Source: Streptomyces sp. A1277
GTDB taxonomy: Bacteria; Actinomycetota; Actinomycetes; Streptomycetales; Streptomycetaceae
Direction of reading: 5' to 3'
Assembly: GCF_004795015.1 (NCBI RefSeq)
Contig: NZ_SSBI01000008.1
Coordinates: 1-64,000 of the forward strand
Length of the DNA: 64,000 bases
Positions 41,382 to 50,420 of this stretch are shown in pieces. Each line of letters begins with the position of its first letter. Positions within the stretch are counted from its first letter, which is position 1. The notes under the pieces are model-generated. The model saw nothing but the letters and a program-made list of their open reading frames with translations, was not told where the DNA came from and ran no database searches. The translations under genes and the position numbers were made by a program.

Positions 41382-42899
41382 ATGAGTCAGCAGGGGGAGA
41401 GGCCCGCAGCCCACGAGGACGACTGGTGGCGCCGGCTGTATGACGAATCCGCCCCGGACGCCGGGGCGAGCCAGGCGGCCGACAGTCTCGACGACCGCTT
41501 CGACTCGGCATCCGACACGGTGGCGCCCGACAGCCGCCCGGCCTACGAGACGGCCCCGGAGGTGCCGGAACCGAGGGAGGTGCCGGAACCGAGAGAGGCA
41601 CCGGCGCCGAGGGCGACCCCCGGTCGGGGGGTGGCGCCACCGCCGGCCGTCACCCGGATGGCGGGCGGCTCGCCGCCGGAGCCCGGGCGCGCGCCGTGGG
41701 AGCCGCCGGCCGGCCCGGCGAAGCCGCGTACGTTCCCCGGACCGCCGCCACCCCCCGAGCCGGAACCGGAACCCGATCCTCCCGCCGCCGACCCCCGTGT
41801 CGCCGGGACCCGCCCGCTGCCCAGGCGCCCCGTCGCCGACCGGCCGGCGACGGGACGGCAGCCCGCCGAGACGGAGGCGGCCGACGACGGGCCGGCCGCC
41901 GAGGAGATCCCCGTCCCCCGGCCCGTCGTCGCCCATGTGGGCCCTCGGCCACCCACCTACGAGGCCGAGCCCACGGCGCTGCCCGACACCGACCCGTACG
42001 AGCTCGACAGCCTGGTGCCCGACACGGTGCTGGACGGCGCCCGGTACGGGACGTACACCCTGCGGGCCGCCTCCGTGCGCGGTGACTCCGCCCGGTTCCG
42101 GGGCGAGCCGCGCCGCGACGCGCTGCTGACGGTGCGCTTCGGGACCGGGGACGACGCCCTCGTCCTCGTGGCCGTCGCCGGCGCCGCCCGGGGCGCGGAG
42201 GGCGTGCACACGGCCGCGGCCGACGCCTGCCGCTGGATCGGCGAAGCCGTCGGACGCAGCCACGCCCGGCTCTCCGACGACATAAGGGCGGGGCGTCGTG
42301 CCGACCTCAAGTCCGGGCTGCACCGGCTCACCGACCGGGGCTACGGCAAGCTGCGCACCCGTGCCGCCGAACTCGGCCTGGAGCCGGACGCGTACACCGC
42401 GAGCCTGCGCTGCCTGCTGCTGTCCGCCGACCCCGAGTGCCGCACCCGGGTCTTCTTCGGCATCGGCGACGGCGGGCTCTTCCGGCTGCGGGACGGCAGC
42501 TGGCAGGACCTCGAACCGGATGTGCCTGCGGCGCGGCTCACCGGGGAACCCGTGGTCGGTTTCGGCTCGTCCGCGCCCGAGAGCGGGCCCGAAGGCGACC
42601 GGCTGACCATGGACCTGGGGATCACGACCGGCCCGGCCCCGTACGTCGAGGACCCGCTCCCGCCACCTGCCGAACCGTTCCGCTTCCGCGCCTCCGTCGC
42701 CCGGCCGGGCGACACCCTGCTGCTGTGCGGCACGGGGCTCGCCGAGCCGCTGCGCGGCGAACCCGCCCTGGCCGACGAGCTCGCCGCGCGCTGGTCGCCG
42801 GTGGCGGCGCCCGGCCTCGGGGCGTTCCTCGCGGACACCCAGATCCGGGTCACGGGGTACGCCGACGACCGGACGGCGGTCGGCGTCTGGGAGGCGTAA
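41382..42899 (+). CDS. PP2C-like protein phosphatase domain protein
   Basis: A 505-residue protein. Residues 1-~210 are low complexity, Pro/Glu/Arg-rich (PEVPEPREVPEPREAPAPRATPGRG...PPPPPEPEPEPDPP). The rest resembles the atypical streptomycete PP2C-like domain: YGTYTLRAASVRGDSARFRGEPRRDALLTVRFGTGDDALVLVAVAGAARGAEGVHTAAADACRWIGEAV..., FFGIGDGGLFRLRDGSW, RPGDTLLLCGTGLAEPL. Canonical RxxxxD and DGxxG metal motifs are degenerate, so catalytic activity is doubtful. Probably cytoplasmic signalling. Confidence 0.78.
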   Translation: MSQQGERPAAHEDDWWRRLYDESAPDAGASQAADSLDDRFDSASDTVAPDSRPAYETAPEVPEPREVPEPREAPAPRATPGRGVAPPPAVTRMAGGSPPEPGRAPWEPPAGPAKPRTFPGPPPPPEPEPEPDPPAADPRVAGTRPLPRRPVADRPATGRQPAETEAADDGPAAEEIPVPRPVVAHVGPRPPTYEAEPTALPDTDPYELDSLVPDTVLDGARYGTYTLRAASVRGDSARFRGEPRRDALLTVRFGTGDDALVLVAVAGAARGAEGVHTAAADACRWIGEAVGRSHARLSDDIRAGRRADLKSGLHRLTDRGYGKLRTRAAELGLEPDAYTASLRCLLLSADPECRTRVFFGIGDGGLFRLRDGSWQDLEPDVPAARLTGEPVVGFGSSAPESGPEGDRLTMDLGITTGPAPYVEDPLPPPAEPFRFRASVARPGDTLLLCGTGLAEPLRGEPALADELAARWSPVAAPGLGAFLADTQIRVTGYADDRTAVGVWEA

Positions 42900-43011
42900 C
42901 GGCGCACGCCATGGGTTGATGGACTCCGAAGACCCGTCCGGCCGGGTTTCGCGCCCCGCGTCCCGGACAGCCGAACGTACACGGAGCCCAGGCAGAGGGA
43001 GTGCGACACCC

Positions 43012-44754
43012 ATGGCCAAGCAGAACGTGTCGGAGCAGTTCGTCGACATCCTCGCCCGGGCGGGCGTCAAACGCCTGTACGGGGTCGTCGGCGACAGCCT
43101 CAACCCGGTCGTCGACGCCATCCGGCGTCGCGCGGGCATGGAGTGGATCCAGGTCAGGCACGAGGAGACGGCCGCGTTCGCGGCCGGCGCGGAGGCGCAG
43201 ATCACCGGCACGCTGGCGGCCTGCGCCGGGTCCTGCGGCCCGGGCAACCTGCACCTCATCAACGGCCTCTACGACGCCCACCGCTCCATGGCCCCCGTGC
43301 TCGCGCTCGCCTCGCACATCCCGTCGAGCGAGATCGGCCTCAACTACTTCCAGGCGACCCACCCCGAGCTGCTCTTCCAGGAGTGCAGCCACTACAACGA
43401 GATGATCTCCAACCCGCAGCAGATGCCCCGGCTGCTCCAGACCGCCATCCAGCACGCGATCGGCCAGGGCGGAGTCAGCGTCGTCTCCATGCCGGGTGAC
43501 GTGGCCTCGCAGCCCGCACCGGAGAAGTCCATCGAACACGCCCTGGTCACCTCGCGGCCCACCGTGCGGCCGGGGGACGGCGAGATCGAGAAGCTCTGCC
43601 GGATGGTGGACGAGGCCAAACGGGTGACGCTGTTCTGCGGCAGCGGCACGGCCGGCGCGCACGCCGAGGTCATGGAGTTCGCCGAGCGGGTGAAGGCCCC
43701 GGTCGGGCACGCCCTGCGCGGCAAGGAGTGGATCCAGTACGACAACCCGTTCGACGTCGGCATGAGCGGCCTGCTCGGCTACGGGGCCGCCTACGAGGCC
43801 ACCCACGAGTGCGATCTGCTGATCCTGCTCGGCACGGACTTCCCGTACAACGCCTTCCTGCCCGACGACGTGAAGATCGTGCAGGTCGATGTGCGCCCCG
43901 AACACCTCGGGCGGCGGTCCAAGCTGGACCTGGCCGTCTGGGGCGACGTCCGTGAGACGCTGCGCTGTCTGACGCCCCGGGTCAAGGCCAAGAGCGACCG
44001 CAAGTTCCTCGACCGGATGCTCAAGAAGCACGCCGACGCCTTGGAGGGCGTGGTCAAGGCGTACACCCGCAAGGTCGACAAGCACATCCCGATCCACCCC
44101 GAGTACGTGGCTTCGGTACTGGACGAACTCGCCGACGACGACGCCGTGTTCACCGTGGACACCGGCATGTGCAACGTGTGGGCGGCCCGCTATCTGTCGC
44201 CCAACGGCAAGCGGCGGGTGATCGGTTCGTTCAGCCACGGCTCGATGGCCAACGCGCTGCCGCAGGCGATCGGCGCACAGTTCACGGACCGCGACCGGCA
44301 GGTCGTCTCGATGTCGGGCGACGGCGGATTCACCATGCTGATGGGCGACTTCCTGACCCTCGTCCAGTACAACCTGCCGGTCAAGGTCGTGCTGTTCAAC
44401 AACTCCTCGCTGGGCATGGTCGAACTGGAGATGCTGGTCGGGGGCCTGCCGTCCTTCGGTACGACCAACAAGAACCCGGACTTCGCCGCCGTCGCGCGCG
44501 CGGCCGGGGCGTACGGCGTGCGCGTCGAGAAGCCCAAGGAGCTGACGAGCGCCCTCAAGGACGCCTTCAAACACAAGGGCCCGGCGCTCGTGGACGTCGT
44601 CACCGACCCCAACGCCCTCTCCATCCCGCCCAAGATCAGCGCGGACATGGTGACCGGCTTCGCCCTCTCCGCCAGCAAGATCGTCCTGGACGGCGGAGTG
44701 GGCCGGATGGTCCAGATGGCCCGCTCCAACCTCCGCAACGTGCCCCGGCCCTAG
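43012..44754 (+). CDS. poxB: Pyruvate dehydrogenase (thiamine-dependent, PoxB type)
   Basis: A 580-residue ThDP enzyme. The N-terminal catalytic Glu is in RHEETAAFAAGAEAQITG; FAD/central domain VTLFCGSGTAGAHAEVMEFAERVKAPVGHALRGKEWIQYDNPFDVGMSGLLGYGAAYEA; ThDP-Mg motif MSGDGGFTMLMGDFLTLVQYNLPVKVVLFNNSSLGMVELE. The C-terminal stretch matches PoxB, which oxidises pyruvate to acetate and CO2 at the membrane. ATG 43012, GAGGGAG ten bases upstream. Monocistronic by position. Confidence 0.92.
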   Translation: MAKQNVSEQFVDILARAGVKRLYGVVGDSLNPVVDAIRRRAGMEWIQVRHEETAAFAAGAEAQITGTLAACAGSCGPGNLHLINGLYDAHRSMAPVLALASHIPSSEIGLNYFQATHPELLFQECSHYNEMISNPQQMPRLLQTAIQHAIGQGGVSVVSMPGDVASQPAPEKSIEHALVTSRPTVRPGDGEIEKLCRMVDEAKRVTLFCGSGTAGAHAEVMEFAERVKAPVGHALRGKEWIQYDNPFDVGMSGLLGYGAAYEATHECDLLILLGTDFPYNAFLPDDVKIVQVDVRPEHLGRRSKLDLAVWGDVRETLRCLTPRVKAKSDRKFLDRMLKKHADALEGVVKAYTRKVDKHIPIHPEYVASVLDELADDDAVFTVDTGMCNVWAARYLSPNGKRRVIGSFSHGSMANALPQAIGAQFTDRDRQVVSMSGDGGFTMLMGDFLTLVQYNLPVKVVLFNNSSLGMVELEMLVGGLPSFGTTNKNPDFAAVARAAGAYGVRVEKPKELTSALKDAFKHKGPALVDVVTDPNALSIPPKISADMVTGFALSASKIVLDGGVGRMVQMARSNLRNVPRP

Positions 44755-44903
44755 GTGTGCCTCTCCTCCAGTGACCAGCGGCCGCGGGGGGAAGGGCGGT
44801 CAGCTGGCTGACGGGGCATCAATAAGGGTCGGGATCAGCGGGGATTGGCGACACGCTATCGAAACGACAGCGTGAAACGCGGCGCAGTTCCGGTTGTGAC
44901 GAG

Positions 44904-44957
44904 GTGTCATACATGTTCTGTAGGCGGCCCCTTGGCACCCTCTGCGCCATGTGACAT
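44904..44957 (+). promoter_or_regulatory. Candidate operator region of the hydroxyproline operon
   Basis: Contains GTGTCATACATG (44904-44915) and ATGTGACAT (44949-44957), the second only 9 bases ahead of the first start codon. GTGACAT recurs upstream of the operon's GntR gene (50376) and of the collagenase gene (51298). Confidence 0.5.
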
Positions 44958-44966
44958 ATTACTGAC

Positions 44967-46202
44967 GTGTTCACGAGACAGCCCCTGGATGTTGTCGTCG
45001 TCGGAGCCGGTGTGGTCGGCGCCGCCTGCGCGTACTACACCACCCGGTCCGGACTCTCGGTCGCGGTGGTGGACAGCGGACCGGTCGCCGGTGGCACCAC
45101 GGGGGCGGGGGAGGGCAATCTCCTGGTCTCCGACAAACCGCCCGGCCCCGAACTCTCCCTCGCGCTCCTCTCCGCCTCGCTCTGGCGTGAGCTGTCCGAA
45201 GTCCTGCCCGAAACGGTCGAGTTCGAGCAGAAGGGCGGACTGGTCGTCGCGGCGGACGAGGCGTCCCTCGCCACCCTGACCGCGACCGCCGAAGGGCAGG
45301 CGCAGGCAGGGGTACGCACCACGGCCGTCGCCCCGCACGAACTGCCCGAGGTCGAACCGCACCTCGCGCCCGGGCTGGCCGGTGGCGTCCTCTACCCGCA
45401 GGACGCCCAGGTACAACCCGCCCTCGCCGCGGCCCACTTGATCCGGGCCGCCCGGGACGCCGGGGCGCGCCTGCACCTCGGCACACCGGTCACCGCCGTG
45501 CTCACCGGCCCGACGGGCGCGGTGCGAGGCGTACGCACCGGGGCTGGGGATCTGCTTGCGCCCGCCGTGGTCAACGCGACCGGTGTGCGGGGCGGGGAGT
45601 TCGCCGCACTGGCCGGGGTGGAACTTCCGGTGCTGCCCCGGCGCGGCTTCGTCCTGGTGACCGAGCCCCTGCCGCCCCTGATCCGGCACAAGGTGTACGC
45701 GGCGGAGTACGTGGCCGACGTGGCGAGCGCCTCGGCCGCCCTCCAGACGTCACCGGTCGTGGAGGGCACCCCCTCGGGGCCCGTCCTGGTCGGGGCCAGC
45801 CGGGAGCGGGTCGGCTTCGACCGCACCCTGTCCGTGCCGGTGGTCAGCAGACTGGCCGCTGCGGCGGCCGCGCTCTTCCCGGTCCTCGGTGACACCCGGG
45901 TGCTGCGCGCCTACCAGGGCTTCCGCCCCTACCTGCCCGACCACCTCCCCGCGATCGGCCCCGACCACCGCGTCCCCGGCCTCTTCCACGCCTGCGGCCA
46001 CGAGGGCGCGGGCATCGGACTCGCCCCCGCGACGGCGGCCCTGGTCACGGCGGCGATCCGGGGCGAGGAACCGCCCCTCGACCCGAAGCCGTTCAGCCCG
46101 GACCGATTCGGCGAGGCGGCCGGGGGCGCGGCCGGGGCTGGAGCCGGAGCCGGGCCCGAGACCGGGTCCGGGACCGGGTCCGGGCCGCAGGCCCCGGGGT
46201 GA
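44967..46202 (+). CDS. FAD-dependent D-amino-acid/D-hydroxyproline dehydrogenase, beta subunit type
   Basis: A 411-residue flavoprotein of the DAO family: Rossmann dinucleotide motif VVVGAGVVGAACAYYTTRSGLSVAVVD, GGTTGAGEGNLLVSD, and C-terminal GFRPYLPDHLPAIGPDHRVPGLFHACGHEGAGIGLAPATAALV. With the next two genes it forms the three-subunit cis-4-hydroxy-D-proline dehydrogenase, which oxidises epimerised hydroxyproline to pyrroline-4-hydroxy-2-carboxylate. GTG 44967 lacks a Shine-Dalgarno, suggesting a leaderless message. The C-terminal ~25 residues are a Gly/Ala/Thr-rich low-complexity tail not expected in the family. Confidence 0.86.
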   Translation: MFTRQPLDVVVVGAGVVGAACAYYTTRSGLSVAVVDSGPVAGGTTGAGEGNLLVSDKPPGPELSLALLSASLWRELSEVLPETVEFEQKGGLVVAADEASLATLTATAEGQAQAGVRTTAVAPHELPEVEPHLAPGLAGGVLYPQDAQVQPALAAAHLIRAARDAGARLHLGTPVTAVLTGPTGAVRGVRTGAGDLLAPAVVNATGVRGGEFAALAGVELPVLPRRGFVLVTEPLPPLIRHKVYAAEYVADVASASAALQTSPVVEGTPSGPVLVGASRERVGFDRTLSVPVVSRLAAAAAALFPVLGDTRVLRAYQGFRPYLPDHLPAIGPDHRVPGLFHACGHEGAGIGLAPATAALVTAAIRGEEPPLDPKPFSPDRFGEAAGGAAGAGAGAGPETGSGTGSGPQAPG

Positions 46203-46244
46203 GCCGCCCGGTGCGCAGCCTCGCCACCCGCCTGCCTGCTCGGG

Positions 46245-46350
46245 CCCCCTCCCGCACAGCCCGCCTCCCCGCACGGCCCCCTCCCGCACAGCCCGCCCGG
46301 CCGCACAGCCCTTCCTCCCGCACAGCCCTTCCTCCCGCTCAGCCCCCTCC
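46245..46350 (+). repeat. Degenerate CCCGCACAGCCC repeats
   Basis: About five imperfect copies of a ~12-17-base unit containing CCGCACAGCCC and CCCCCTCC in the 180-base gap between the first two dehydrogenase genes. No coding function is visible. Confidence 0.65.
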
Positions 46351-46383
46351 CCGTACCGCGTGACAGACCAGACAGGAGCCCCG

Positions 46384-46722
46384 GTGAGACGAGCACGCCG
46401 ACGCGACCCCGCACGCACCCCGGCCGCTCTGGCCGGTGCCGAGCCCGGGCCGGGGTTCGAGATCACCTTCGACGGCCGGCCGGTCACCGCCCTGCCCGGC
46501 CAGAGCGTCGCGGCCGCGCTGTGGGGTGCCTCCGTCCTCAGCTGGCGCACCACCCGGGTCAACGGCCGCCCCAGGGGCGCCTTCTGCGGCATCGGCTCCT
46601 GCTTCGACTGCCTGGCCACCGTCAATGGGGAGCCCGGCCTGCGCGCCTGTCTGGTGCCCGCCCGCCCGGGTGACGCCGTCACCACCCAGGAGGGGACTGG
46701 GCATGCCGCTCCCCGTCCCTGA
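46384..46722 (+). CDS. (2Fe-2S)-binding subunit of D-hydroxyproline dehydrogenase
   Basis: A 112-residue small ferredoxin-like subunit: FEITFDGRPVTALPGQSVAAALWGASVLSWRTTRVNGRPRGAFCGIGSCFDCLATVNGEPGLRACLVPARPGDAVTTQEG. The CGIGSCFDC cluster and later Cys match the gamma subunit of octopine/hydroxyproline-type dehydrogenases. GTG 46384 with AGGAG; the 3' end overlaps the next gene by 20 bases. Confidence 0.9.
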   Translation: MRRARRRDPARTPAALAGAEPGPGFEITFDGRPVTALPGQSVAAALWGASVLSWRTTRVNGRPRGAFCGIGSCFDCLATVNGEPGLRACLVPARPGDAVTTQEGTGHAAPRP

Positions 46723-48142
46723 ACGCGCCGGGCTCGCGGTGGTGGGGGCCGGGCCCGCCGGGCTCGCGGCCGCCGTGACCGCCGCCGACGGAGGGCTTGA
46801 CGTGGTCCTGATCGACGCGGCGGACGCCCCCGGCGGCCAGTTCTACCGCGCGCCCGCCCCCGGCCTCGGCGCCACCCGGCCGGAGGCCCTGCACCACGGC
46901 TGGGCGGCCTTCACCAGTCTCACCGCGCGCCTCGCGCGGCACCGGGAGTCCGGGCGCCTGTGCCATGCCACAGGTCACCAGGTATGGGCGGCGCGGCGGA
47001 CCGGCGAGGACTGGACCCTGCACGCGGTCACCGGACCCGACGGCCGTGACGGTGATGTCGCCGTTCGTGCCCGCCGGCTCGTCATCGCGACCGGCGCCCA
47101 CGAACGCCAACTGCCCTTCCCCGGCTGGACCCTGCCGGGCGTGGTGGGCGCGGCCGGGGCGCAGGCCATGCTCAAGTCCGGGCTCGTGCTGCCGGGCCGG
47201 CGCGTCGTCGTCGCCGGGAGCGGGCCGCTGCTCCAGGCCGTCGCCCTCTCGCTGGCCCGGGCCGGGGCCCAGGTGCCCGCGCTGGTGGAGGCCGCCGGGT
47301 ACGGGGCGTACGCCCGCGCGCCCCTGGTCCTGGCCGCGAACCCGGACCGGCTCGCGGAGGGCGTGCGCCACCGCGCGGGCCTCGCCCGGCACGGGGTGCG
47401 GATGCTCACGCACCGCGCCGTCACCGCCGTCCACGGCACCGAGCGCGTGGAAGGTGTCACCGTCAGCCGGCTCGACCGCGCCTGGCGCCCGGTGCCGGGG
47501 ACCGGGCGGCGCATCGACTGCGACACCCTCGCCGTCGGGCACGGCCTCGTCCCGCAACTGGACCTCGCCCTCGGCCTCGGCTGCGCCACCCGGCCCGGCA
47601 CGGACGGTTCGGCCGCGCTGGAACTGGACGAGGAGCTGCGCACCACCGTGCCAGGCGTCTGGGCCGCCGGCGAGACCGGAGGCATCGGCGGCGTGCATCT
47701 CGCCCTGGCGGAAGGCGAACTGGCCGCCCTCTCGGTGATCGCGGACGCCCGGGACGGCCGCCCCGGCCGGAGCGGCGCGCGCGTGGCCGCGCTCCGCCGG
47801 GGCCGCCGCCGGATGCGCCGGTTCGCCGGGCTGATGGGGGCCGTGCACCGGCCGGGACCGGGGTGGACCGGGTGGCTCGCGCCGGACACCGAGGTCTGCC
47901 GGTGCGAAGAGGTCACCGCCGGGGCCGTCCGCACCGCAGTGGACGAGCTCGGCGCCGGCGACAGCCGTACGGCCAAGCTCCTCACCCGCGCCGGCATGGG
48001 CTGGTGCCAGGGCCGCACGTGCGGCTTCGCCGTCCGGGAACTCGCCGGCCGGGCCGAGGCGGGCGCTCCCGACCGCCGCCCGCTCGCCTGCCCCGTACCC
48101 CTCTCCACGCTCGCCCGGGCCGCCCGGCCCGAGGACGAGTGA
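46703..48142 (+). CDS. NAD(P)/FAD-dependent oxidoreductase, alpha subunit of D-hydroxyproline dehydrogenase
   Basis: A 479-residue flavoprotein: N-terminal FAD motif VVGAGPAGLAAAVTAADGGLDVVLID, APGGQFYR, second dinucleotide site VVVAGSGPLLQAVALSLARAG, GVWAAGETGGIGG, and a C-terminal BFD-like [2Fe-2S] domain with CRCEEVTAGAV...GMGWCQGRTCG. This is the layout of the alpha subunit of multi-component opine/hydroxyproline dehydrogenases (OoxA/HcnB-like). ATG 46703 with AGGAGGGG. Confidence 0.9.
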   Translation: MPLPVPERAGLAVVGAGPAGLAAAVTAADGGLDVVLIDAADAPGGQFYRAPAPGLGATRPEALHHGWAAFTSLTARLARHRESGRLCHATGHQVWAARRTGEDWTLHAVTGPDGRDGDVAVRARRLVIATGAHERQLPFPGWTLPGVVGAAGAQAMLKSGLVLPGRRVVVAGSGPLLQAVALSLARAGAQVPALVEAAGYGAYARAPLVLAANPDRLAEGVRHRAGLARHGVRMLTHRAVTAVHGTERVEGVTVSRLDRAWRPVPGTGRRIDCDTLAVGHGLVPQLDLALGLGCATRPGTDGSAALELDEELRTTVPGVWAAGETGGIGGVHLALAEGELAALSVIADARDGRPGRSGARVAALRRGRRRMRRFAGLMGAVHRPGPGWTGWLAPDTEVCRCEEVTAGAVRTAVDELGAGDSRTAKLLTRAGMGWCQGRTCGFAVRELAGRAEAGAPDRRPLACPVPLSTLARAARPEDE

Positions 48143-48197
48143 GCACGTACACCACCCGCACCGGCACCCACCCGCACCCACCTTTCAAGGAGCCCTC

Positions 48198-49286
48198 ATG
48201 ACGACCGACTCCACCGGAACCGACACCGGCACCGGAACCGGCACCGGAACCGACACCGGCACCGGAACCGGCACCGGAACCGACACCGGAACCGGCACCG
48301 GAACCGACGCCGGAACCGGCACCGGAACCGACGCCGGAACCGGCACCGGAACCGACGCCGGAACCGGCACCGGAACCGACGCCGACACCGACACCGGCAA
48401 CACGGCCCCTTGGCGGGGCGTCATGGTCGCCACCCCGCTCACCCTGCGCGAGGACCGGTCCATCGACTTCGACGCGTACGCCGCACACGTCCGCGATCTC
48501 ATCGCCGCCGGCTGCGACGGCGTGGTGCCCAACGGGTCGCTGGGGGAGTACCAGACCCTCAGTGACCGCGAACGCCGGGACGTGGTGCGCGTCGCCGTCG
48601 AGGCGGCCGGGGACGGGGCCAGGGTGATGCCCGGGGTCTCCTCGTACGACAGCGCCCAGTCGCGCCGCCGTGCCGAGGAGGCCGCCGACGCAGGGGCCGG
48701 TTCCGTCCTGCTGCTGCCGCCCAACGGCTACTCCTGCGAGGACGCGGCCGTCCGCGCCCACTACGCCGAGGTCGCCGGGGCGGGCCTGCCGGTCGTCGCG
48801 TACAACAACCCGTACGACACCAAGGTGGACCTGACGCCCCGGCTGCTCGGCCGGCTCCACGCGGAGGGATCGATCGTGGCCGTCAAGGAGTTCAGCGGCG
48901 ACGTCCGCAGGGCGTACGAGATCGCCGAGGAGGCGCCAGGGCTCGACCTGCTCGTCGGTGCCGACGACGTCCTGCTGGAACTCGCCCTGGCCGGGGCAGT
49001 CGGCTGGATCGCCGGCTGCCCCAACATGCTTCCGGCCGGCTGCGTCACCCTGTACCGGGCGGCGGTGTCCGGGGACCTGGAGGCCGCCCTGCCGCTGTAC
49101 CGGCGGCTGCACCCGTTGTTGCGCTGGGACTCCAAGCCGGAGTTCGTCCAGGCGATCAAGGCGTCCATGGACATCGTCGGGCGGCACGGCGGACCCACCC
49201 GGCCCCCGCGCCTGCCGCTCGACGCCGAGGCCCTGGCCGCCGTACGCGCCGCCACCGAGAAGGCGCTCGCCGAGGGCCTGGACTGA
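48198..49286 (+). CDS. Pyrroline-4-hydroxy-2-carboxylate deaminase-like (DapA family) with Thr-Gly repeat extension
   Basis: A 362-residue DHDPS-family enzyme. The conserved part begins at TAPWRGVMVATPLTLREDRSIDFDAY (~residue 70) and contains GVVPNGSLGEYQTLSD, VVAYNNPYDTKV (Tyr) and IVAVKEFSGDVR (Schiff-base Lys). In this operon it should deaminate pyrroline-4-hydroxy-2-carboxylate to alpha-ketoglutarate semialdehyde. Residues ~6-66 are an unusual Thr/Gly/Asp repeat (TGTGTGTD units) encoded by a hexanucleotide tandem array between the start and the conserved domain. ATG 48198 has AGGAG upstream, so the extension is probably translated. Confidence 0.87.
   Translation: MTTDSTGTDTGTGTGTGTDTGTGTGTGTDTGTGTGTDAGTGTGTDAGTGTGTDAGTGTGTDADTDTGNTAPWRGVMVATPLTLREDRSIDFDAYAAHVRDLIAAGCDGVVPNGSLGEYQTLSDRERRDVVRVAVEAAGDGARVMPGVSSYDSAQSRRRAEEAADAGAGSVLLLPPNGYSCEDAAVRAHYAEVAGAGLPVVAYNNPYDTKVDLTPRLLGRLHAEGSIVAVKEFSGDVRRAYEIAEEAPGLDLLVGADDVLLELALAGAVGWIAGCPNMLPAGCVTLYRAAVSGDLEAALPLYRRLHPLLRWDSKPEFVQAIKASMDIVGRHGGPTRPPRLPLDAEALAAVRAATEKALAEGLD
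48213..48400 (+). repeat. In-frame ACCGGN/ACCGRC tandem repeat inside the deaminase gene
   Basis: About 30 near-identical hexamers (ACCGGA, ACCGGC, ACCGAC, GCCGGA variants) in higher-order 18-36-base units. Encodes alternating Thr-Gly and Thr-Asp/Ala-Gly. Length changes in multiples of six keep the frame open. Confidence 0.95.
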
Positions 49287-49322
49287 ACCCGCAGACTCCC
49301 GACGAAGTTGCAGGAGGACCCC

Positions 49323-50327
49323 TTGCGCAGCCGCCACATCTTCCACGCCGTCGACTCGCACACCGAGGGCATGCCCACCCGCGTGATCACCGGCGGGATC
49401 GGCACGCTCCCCGGCGCCACCATGGCCGAGCGCCGCACCCACTTCATGGCGCACCGGGACGCGGTGCGCACCCTGCTGATGTACGAGCCGCGCGGCCACG
49501 CCGCGATGAGCGGTGCCGTCCTCCAGCCGCCGACCCGGCCGGACGCCGACTTCGGGGTCCTGTTCATGGAGGTCTCCGGCTGCCTGCCGATGTGCGGGCA
49601 CGGCACCATCGGGGTGGCCACCGTGCTGGTGGAGACCGGCATGGTGACGGTCACCGAACCGGTCACGACCGTACGGCTCGACACCCCCGCCGGGCTGGTC
49701 ACGGTCGACGTACGCGTGGAGGCCGGCGCCGCCACCTCCGTCACCTTCACCAACGTCCCGGCCTTCAGCGCCGGGCTCGGGCTCACCGCGAAGGTCCCCG
49801 GACACGGCGCCGTGCCCTACGACCTGGCCTACGGGGGCAACTTCTACGCGATGGTGCGGCTGGAGGACCTGGGCCTGCCGTTCGACCGGTCACGGAAGGA
49901 CGAACTTCTGGCCGCGGGGCTGGCGTTGATGGAGGAGGTCAACGCGTCCGACGACCGGCCGGTCCACCCGCTGGACCCGGCCATCCACGGGCTCAAGCAC
50001 GTCCAGCTGATCGCGCCCGGCTCCGACGCGGCCCACTCGCGGCACGCCATGGCCATCCACCCCGGCTGGTTCGACCGCTCGCCGTGCGGCACCGGCACCT
50101 CCGCGCGCATGGCGCAGCTGCACGCCCGGGGGGAACTTCCCCTGGACCGGGACTTCGTCAACGAGTCCTTCATCGGCACCCGGTTCACCGGCCGGCTGGT
50201 CGGGGAGACGATGGTGGGCACACTGCCGGCGGTCGTCCCGACGGTCACGGGGCGCGCCTGGATCACCGGGACCGCGCAGTACTTCCTGGACCCGGCGGAC
50301 CCCTTCCCGGAGGGGTTCCTGCTGTGA
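49323..50327 (+). CDS. 4-hydroxyproline 2-epimerase (proline racemase family)
   Basis: A 334-residue proline racemase superfamily enzyme. Both catalytic Cys are present: CLPMCGHGTIGVA and RSPCGTGTSARMA, the pair expected for 4-hydroxyproline epimerase rather than the Cys/Thr dehydratases. VDSHTEGMPTRVITGG is the conserved N-terminus. TTG 49323 with AGGAGG five bases upstream is preferred over a TTG at 49308. It converts trans-4-hydroxy-L-proline to cis-4-hydroxy-D-proline, the first step of the pathway. Confidence 0.92.
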   Translation: MRSRHIFHAVDSHTEGMPTRVITGGIGTLPGATMAERRTHFMAHRDAVRTLLMYEPRGHAAMSGAVLQPPTRPDADFGVLFMEVSGCLPMCGHGTIGVATVLVETGMVTVTEPVTTVRLDTPAGLVTVDVRVEAGAATSVTFTNVPAFSAGLGLTAKVPGHGAVPYDLAYGGNFYAMVRLEDLGLPFDRSRKDELLAAGLALMEEVNASDDRPVHPLDPAIHGLKHVQLIAPGSDAAHSRHAMAIHPGWFDRSPCGTGTSARMAQLHARGELPLDRDFVNESFIGTRFTGRLVGETMVGTLPAVVPTVTGRAWITGTAQYFLDPADPFPEGFLL

Positions 50328-50375
50328 ACCCGCGCCTGCGGCCGGCAGCAGTGCACAACCCCGGTCACGGGCAAC

Positions 50376-50389
50376 GTGACATTGTAGTC
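50376..50389 (+). promoter_or_regulatory. Candidate operator before the hydroxyproline GntR gene
   Basis: GTGACATTGTAGTC, 32 bases ahead of the regulator start; shares GTGACAT and CATTGTA with the collagenase upstream region. Confidence 0.45.
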
Positions 50390-50420
50390 TGGGACTCCGC
50401 ACGGTGCTGGAGGAACAGAC

